Notes under the pieces: model-generated | Told to the model about the DNA's origin: nothing | Seen by the model: only the letters and a program-made list of their open reading frames with translations | Databases searched by the model: none | Shown: positions 59,977 through 64,000 of the stretch, in pieces | How the letters are laid out: each line of letters starts with the position of its first letter | Position numbering within the stretch: position 1 is the stretch's first letter | Made by a program: the position numbers and the translations under genes | Assembly (NCBI RefSeq): GCF_016862675.1 | Contig: NZ_BONK01000004.1 | Location: forward strand, 62,001 to 126,000 | Reading direction: 5' to 3' | From: Cellulomonas chitinilytica | GTDB lineage: Bacteria > Actinomycetota > Actinomycetes > Actinomycetales > Cellulomonadaceae | Length of the DNA: 64,000 nt

Positions 59977-62414
59977 CTGCCGGCCTCGAGGAACAAGCGG
60001 TCCGAGAAGGCACGCCCGACGGCGTCCATCTCGGCGTCGAGCTCGTCCTGCGTGATCAGCTCCCCGTTGATCCCCTCCTCGCCCGGGCGGCGGTGGCCGT
60101 CGATCTTCCGGTTCACCGGGAACCGGAAGAGGTGGTTCTCGAACAGGTCGCGGACCGCCGACCGCACGTTCGCCGCCGAGCCGTCGAACCGCTCGTCGAG
60201 GAACGTCCGGTACCGCCACCGCGGGTCCGTCTGCGCGGCCACCCGGATCTCACGGAGCGCGTCGGAGACGGGTCGCTGCAGGTTCGTGCCTGAGATCCGC
60301 CGGTAGACCAGGTAGGCGTCCACGTCCGAGACGAGGTCGGCGCTGCCGAACGTCGACCCCTCCGCGGTGGTGCCGAGGCGCTCCGCGAACCACGACGACA
60401 CACGCACTGTCGGCTCGTGCCAGCGCGCCTCGGCATACTGCGCCCACAGCGTCACGAGATCGAGCGCCCAGCCGCCCAGGTCACCCACGGACGTCCTGTC
60501 CGCCGTCGAGACGTCCATCCACATCATGTAGGCGCGTGTCGATGCGGCGAGGTGCGGGATGTCGCCCTCGTACGAGCCCTCCGGCGGGAGCCCCGAGGCC
60601 GACGAGTAGAAGCTGCTGCGCAGCTCGGTCGCCTGGCCGGCGACGACCGGGCCGATCACCGTCACGAAGGACGCGATCGTCTCCTTGAGCGGCGTGTAGA
60701 TCTTCCACTCGGTGTCCCAGTACCCGTCCTTCTGCAGGTAGTGCAGGACGAAGTCGTTGAGCAGCGGGCGGACCAGGAGCTCGATGCCGGACTGCTCCAG
60801 CACACCCTCGGCCTCCCAGCAGAGCGACGTCGTCTGCCAGAAGAAGTCGTCGAAGGCCGGTGCCGTCGTGCCACCCGTCGTCACCATCCTGTCCGGGGTC
60901 GGCAGGACGTCGGCGGCTCCGAGCGGCTCCGCCCGCGGGGAGCCGATGTTCTTGTCGATGGTGATCGCGTTCGTCCCCGAACCGACCGTCAGCGTCTGGA
61001 TCTGGTCGTAGGCCCAGTTGTCGGGGAGCGAGAAGCCCAGGTTCCCGCTCCATCCTCGCGGGATGCCCGACGACCACGAGCTCACGGCCAACCCGGCCTG
61101 CGACACCTTCTGGCAGACGTTGCGCGCACCGTAGACCCCGACGCGGTAATCCGCCCCCGCCCAGCCGAGGCCGAGCCGGACGCCCTCGAAGTACGGGATC
61201 ACGAGCCCTTCGATGTCACCCCCCGTGGCGTCGAAGTCCACCGAGAAGTAGATGACGGCGCCGGGAGCGATCCCGAGCTGGCGTGCACGCAGCTGGGCAA
61301 GCTTGCCCTGGTTCACGCCGATCTCCTTCGAGAAGTACTGCGGCGCGTTCGCGAACTCCTGGAACACCGGGAAGAACTTGAGGCCGCCCTGGTGGATGGT
61401 ACGGATCTCGAACGGCGCGATGCGCTTCGACGCGACGCTGAGGTAACGGCCGACGGCGCGGTAGCCCGCGTCGTAGAGCGTCGCGACGGTGCCCGGCGTC
61501 AGGGGCTTGTTCGTGTCCGCGACCGTGCCGCGCCTGTCGGGGTCCCCGGTGCTCACGAGGAGCGACGCCCACGTCGCATAGTCGCCGCGGCCCGTGGACG
61601 GCAGCTGGGTGAACTCCTGGAACTCGAGCACCTCGTCCTTGGTGCTCGCCAGGAACGTCCCGTCGAAGGGAGGCGTGTACGCGTTGAAGATCAGGGCCGC
61701 CTGGAACAGTCGCACGAACCGCTTGGCACCGTCGACGCTCCCGGTCCCGACCGTCCCGGACGCCTTGAGCCCCGACTGCGTACCGGGACCGAACGTCCCG
61801 TTCGCGACACCGTCGGCCATCCCGAGCTCGTACTGGATCGCGAACATGAGGGCCTTCTGGACGTCGCGGGAGAACACCCCGTCGCACGGCACGACGTAGA
61901 AGTCCTTGCGGTGAAGGTACGTCTCGTTCAACCACTGCTGTGCCTGCCGGATGCGCGCCGTCCCGCCGTACCAGGTCGACGTGACGTAGCCGTCCATCGT
62001 CAGGATGCTCTTCATGAGCTTCGCCGAGATGTCGGGGGCGGACGTCGACAGCCCCATGTCACGCTTCATGCTCACGCACGACGCCGCGAGCTGGTCGTCG
62101 AACGTGCCGTTGCCGACCGTGCCGCCCGGGTACCCCTTGCACCACAGCGCCGCGCGCAGGATCCGGACCACGTTCCCGCTGGGGGTGCTCGGCGAGATGC
62201 TGCCGATCATGCTGGTGAATCGCGACTCGGTGGTCGCGCCGAAGTTGTCGGAGAGCGCCGTGATGCTGAGCTCGATCTGCAGCGCCCGGGTCAGTGCCCA
62301 CACCGTGCGCCACCCGGTGATCCCGTCCTCCTCGACGGGGACGTAGCCCGGTGACACGCCGGTGTAGGTGGAGTTGACCCACTTCTGCGCGAGCAGGACC
62401 TGCTGGTCTGTCAT
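59973..62414 (-). CDS. Rv2525c-like glycoside-hydrolase-like (DUF1906) protein with N-terminal repeats
   Basis: 813 residues. Residues about 1-290 contain peptidoglycan-binding-like modules (LAQKWVNSTYTGVSPGYVPV; ARIRQAQQWLNETYL; TKDEVLEFQEFTQLPSTGRG). Residues about 305-510 are the DUF1906/Rv2525c glycoside-hydrolase-like barrel: LYDAGYRAVGRYLSVASKRI, GAVIYFSVDFDATGGDIEGL, YRVGVYGARNVCQKVS. The C-terminal 300 residues are unrecognised. In Mycobacterium, Rv2525c is a Tat-exported wall-associated protein; here no signal peptide is seen, so export may depend on the operon partner. Its stop overlaps the membrane-protein start. Confidence 0.8.
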   Translation of the reverse strand: MTDQQVLLAQKWVNSTYTGVSPGYVPVEEDGITGWRTVWALTRALQIELSITALSDNFGATTESRFTSMIGSISPSTPSGNVVRILRAALWCKGYPGGTVGNGTFDDQLAASCVSMKRDMGLSTSAPDISAKLMKSILTMDGYVTSTWYGGTARIRQAQQWLNETYLHRKDFYVVPCDGVFSRDVQKALMFAIQYELGMADGVANGTFGPGTQSGLKASGTVGTGSVDGAKRFVRLFQAALIFNAYTPPFDGTFLASTKDEVLEFQEFTQLPSTGRGDYATWASLLVSTGDPDRRGTVADTNKPLTPGTVATLYDAGYRAVGRYLSVASKRIAPFEIRTIHQGGLKFFPVFQEFANAPQYFSKEIGVNQGKLAQLRARQLGIAPGAVIYFSVDFDATGGDIEGLVIPYFEGVRLGLGWAGADYRVGVYGARNVCQKVSQAGLAVSSWSSGIPRGWSGNLGFSLPDNWAYDQIQTLTVGSGTNAITIDKNIGSPRAEPLGAADVLPTPDRMVTTGGTTAPAFDDFFWQTTSLCWEAEGVLEQSGIELLVRPLLNDFVLHYLQKDGYWDTEWKIYTPLKETIASFVTVIGPVVAGQATELRSSFYSSASGLPPEGSYEGDIPHLAASTRAYMMWMDVSTADRTSVGDLGGWALDLVTLWAQYAEARWHEPTVRVSSWFAERLGTTAEGSTFGSADLVSDVDAYLVYRRISGTNLQRPVSDALREIRVAAQTDPRWRYRTFLDERFDGSAANVRSAVRDLFENHLFRFPVNRKIDGHRRPGEEGINGELITQDELDAEMDAVGRAFSDRLFLEAGR

Positions 62415-62438
62415 GTCGGTGAGCCTCCTGGTGAGCGG

Positions 62439-63530
62439 TCAGACCGTGCCGACGGCGACGCCGTCGACCTGGGGCGTGCCGGACGCGGTGAGGTCCGCGG
62501 TCGTGTAGCCGCCGGTGTCGCGCAGCCGCTCGCCTGGTACGCCTGTGCCGGTGAGCGCCACGGACGCGAATCGGATCGCGCGGCCGACCTTGTCCCCGGT
62601 GGACCCGAACGCGAGCTGCACCCGCAGCGCCGATCCTGCGGCGACCTCGGGCAGCACCAACCGGGTCCTCAGCACGTCGCCGACCTGTTCGGAGCTCGCC
62701 TGCAGCAGTGCGACGTCGACCGGCTGGTCGGCGGGCGCGTCGGGACTGCCGCCGTCCGCGCCGACCTCCGCCTCCGACCGCGAGAGCGGGGCGGTGACGG
62801 CGGCCGCGGTCGCGGTGCACGAGGACGCCAACGCGCTGTCGACCTCGACCGTGAGCGACGCGCCGGCCGGCACGGGCAGGGGGCCGACGCTCTCGACGCG
62901 GACCGCTGAGGGGAGGCGGTAGCCGACCGCCGTCGCCGCCCACGCCGCGGTGACGAGCGCACCCCACGGGGCCACGCCGCTCGTGGCGGCGGGCGCGACC
63001 CACCGGTAGGCCCGGCGCTCCAGGCTTCCCTGCCGCCCCACGGCGATCTCCAGCGGGAGGGGCACGCCGATGTTCTCCGACGGGAACAGCTCTCGTGGCC
63101 GCAGCGGCAGCGACACGATCGTCGAATCGCGTGTCCGCGCCCGGCCGTCGGGCCGGGCGACCGAGAACCGCAGGACGCCGAGACCTGCGGCGTCGGGGCC
63201 GGTGACCTGCGGTGCGGCCGTCCAGACGGCGCCTGCCGCGGCCAGCACCACGTCGCCCGTCGCGTCCAGGAGCCGCGTGTCGAACGACACGGTCATCTCC
63301 AGGCGCGACGCTCCGGACGCGAAGCCCGCCAGCTCGAGCACGAGCGGAACCTCGAGCGTCGTCTCCTGCGCCCACGTCACGTCGAACGTCCGCAGCGGGA
63401 CGGACTGCAGCACCGTCAGGGCCAGCGGCCGGCGAGGCCCGCTGTCGCTCGCGTGCGCCGGCTCGGACAGTCCGACGACGACCGCTCCCGCGGCGATCGA
63501 CCCGAGCACGGTTCTCCGCGACACGTCCAT
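62439..63530 (-). CDS. Tat-exported protein of unknown function
   Basis: 363 residues from the ATG at 63530 with GGAGGGGAG upstream. The N-terminus MDVSRRTVLGSIAAGAVVVG has the twin-arginine motif SRRTVLG and ends in AHA before SDSG, so folded export by Tat is predicted. The mature protein is beta-rich, with repeated strands such as LEMTVSFDTRLLDATGDVVL and LRVQLAFGSTGDKVG. No catalytic motif is recognised. It heads the operon with the Rv2525c-like and membrane genes. A tandem PopR-type double box lies 121-150 bases upstream. Confidence 0.75.
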   Translation of the reverse strand: MDVSRRTVLGSIAAGAVVVGLSEPAHASDSGPRRPLALTVLQSVPLRTFDVTWAQETTLEVPLVLELAGFASGASRLEMTVSFDTRLLDATGDVVLAAAGAVWTAAPQVTGPDAAGLGVLRFSVARPDGRARTRDSTIVSLPLRPRELFPSENIGVPLPLEIAVGRQGSLERRAYRWVAPAATSGVAPWGALVTAAWAATAVGYRLPSAVRVESVGPLPVPAGASLTVEVDSALASSCTATAAAVTAPLSRSEAEVGADGGSPDAPADQPVDVALLQASSEQVGDVLRTRLVLPEVAAGSALRVQLAFGSTGDKVGRAIRFASVALTGTGVPGERLRDTGGYTTADLTASGTPQVDGVAVGTV

Positions 63531-63644
63531 GTGAGCTCCCCTCCGGCGCCACGGCGTGGCTTGGCGCGTCAAGGTAGCGATATGTCGGAGATGCGAGGTG
63601 CTCGTCCGCCATGTGGGCTAAAGGTGCGCAGGTCACAGCGTCAC

Positions 63645-63686
63645 CGCCGGTCTGCCATGGGCGGATCCGCGCTCGGCAGACCGGCG
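63645..63686. promoter_or_regulatory. Tandem PopR-type double box and 12-base-arm palindrome upstream of the exported-protein operon
   Basis: TCTGCC-ATG-GGCGGA (63651-63665) and TCCGCG-CTC-GGCAGA (63666-63680) repeat the architecture found before clpP. The symmetry here extends to perfect 12-base arms CGCCGGTCTGCC (63645-63656) and GGCAGACCGGCG (63675-63686). On the minus strand TAGCCC (63620-63615) begins 31 bases from the proximal box, similar to the -10-like elements at the other two sites, so the target is probably the operon that starts at 63530. Confidence 0.6.
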
Positions 63687-63769
63687 CGTCCACCGGCCGC
63701 ACGACGTCCCACCGAGAACTCCGTCAAACCGCCCACACGCTGGACTTTCGCCCCCTACCCTGTGCCGCA

Positions 63770-63795
63770 CACGGGCGCCGTCGACGGCGCCCGTG
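63770..63795. repeat. Perfect 26-base palindrome
   Basis: CACGGGCGCCGTC followed directly by its reverse complement, in the divergent region between the Tat-protein gene and the right-edge gene. It has no loop and no T-run, so it is more like an operator or cruciform site than a terminator. Apart from it and the double box, the 352-base gap 63531-63882 shows no gene. Confidence 0.6.
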
Positions 63796-63882
63796 CACGC
63801 GTCCCGGGCGCGCCTCGCACGTCGTGACCCGGGCACCTGACGGTCGGGCGACGGGCCGGCCGTCCCGACGAGAGGATGCAAG

Positions 63883-64000
63883 ATGCAGCTGCGCAGGCGC
63901 AGGTCGGTGGCCGGACGGATCGTCGCGACGATCACACTGATGGTCGCGATGGTCGCGGGGACGTCGGTGGCGGCGAACGCGTACAGCGCGTCGTACTCGG
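63883..64000 (+). CDS. Secreted protein (N-terminal fragment)
   Basis: 39 codons before the right edge. MQLRRRRSVAGRIVATITLM, then VAMVAGTSVAANA before YSAS, is a complete signal peptide with a positively charged start and an ANA cleavage site. GAGAGG lies upstream. The mature sequence is cut off, so function is unknown. It is divergent from the exported-protein operon and shares its upstream region with the PopR-type double box. Confidence 0.6.
   Translation, partial: MQLRRRRSVAGRIVATITLMVAMVAGTSVAANAYSASYS

Noticed and set aside
1..64000. CRISPR array, prophage or intact insertion sequence
   Set aside because: No regularly spaced repeats with unique spacers, no phage structural genes, no integrase or transposase motif.

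Overview
The window is a very GC-rich stretch of actinobacterial chromosome. It uses many GTG starts, ATGA/GTGA overlaps, SigE-family sigma factor logic, a replicative helicase carrying an intein, and secreted GH16/GH20/GH65-type carbohydrate enzymes. This fits a Cellulomonas-like member of the Micrococcales; the genus is an inference. There is no rRNA operon, no CRISPR array and no intact insertion sequence.

Layout. 1-12.2 kb: a cut-off serine hydrolase, a beta-helix protein behind a LacI-type operator, a four-gene translationally coupled FtsX/ABC exporter operon, and a GH20 lipoprotein. 12.2-18.7 kb: small regulatory operons (ArsR/AHSA1/DHFR-like from a leaderless promoter; SigE-family sigma factor with its membrane partner; CPBP protease plus two-component system). 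18.7-27.7 kb: a probable defence region with gene debris, an AbiE toxin-antitoxin pair, a PD-(D/E)XK-like protein with a duplicated C-terminal domain, and a 1358-residue Ski2-like helicase. 28.1-32.8 kb: a compact six-gene operon of unknown role (small membrane proteins, zinc-ribbon protein, four-TM protein, OmpA-like lipoprotein, membrane vWA protein). 32.8-46.0 kb: mostly single genes with readable operators, and a deletion remnant of an Mrr-like restriction enzyme. 46.5-52.0 kb: dnaB with a class 3 intein, a cluster of DnaA-box-like sequences, a MATE exporter, and a tRNA-Met-like structure without a normal D-arm in front of a small gene and an HNH nuclease gene. 52.2-57.3 kb: a HAD-GH65 fusion enzyme, an oxidoreductase/HxlR pair and a lipoprotein.

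The most coherent system is at 57.3-63.7 kb. A ClgR/PopR-family activator whose protein ends in Leu-Ala-Ala lies convergent to a two-gene clpP operon without a Clp ATPase. Boxes matching the PopR motif (TCTGCC-N3-GGCAGA) occur upstream of the activator gene, upstream of the clpP pair as a tandem double box, and again as a tandem double box upstream of a three-gene exported-protein operon (Tat-exported protein, Rv2525c-like glycoside-hydrolase-like protein, membrane protein). This suggests a proteolysis-controlled regulon that couples an accessory ClpP to the cell surface.

All functions are read from sequence motifs and recalled family features. No database search was run.
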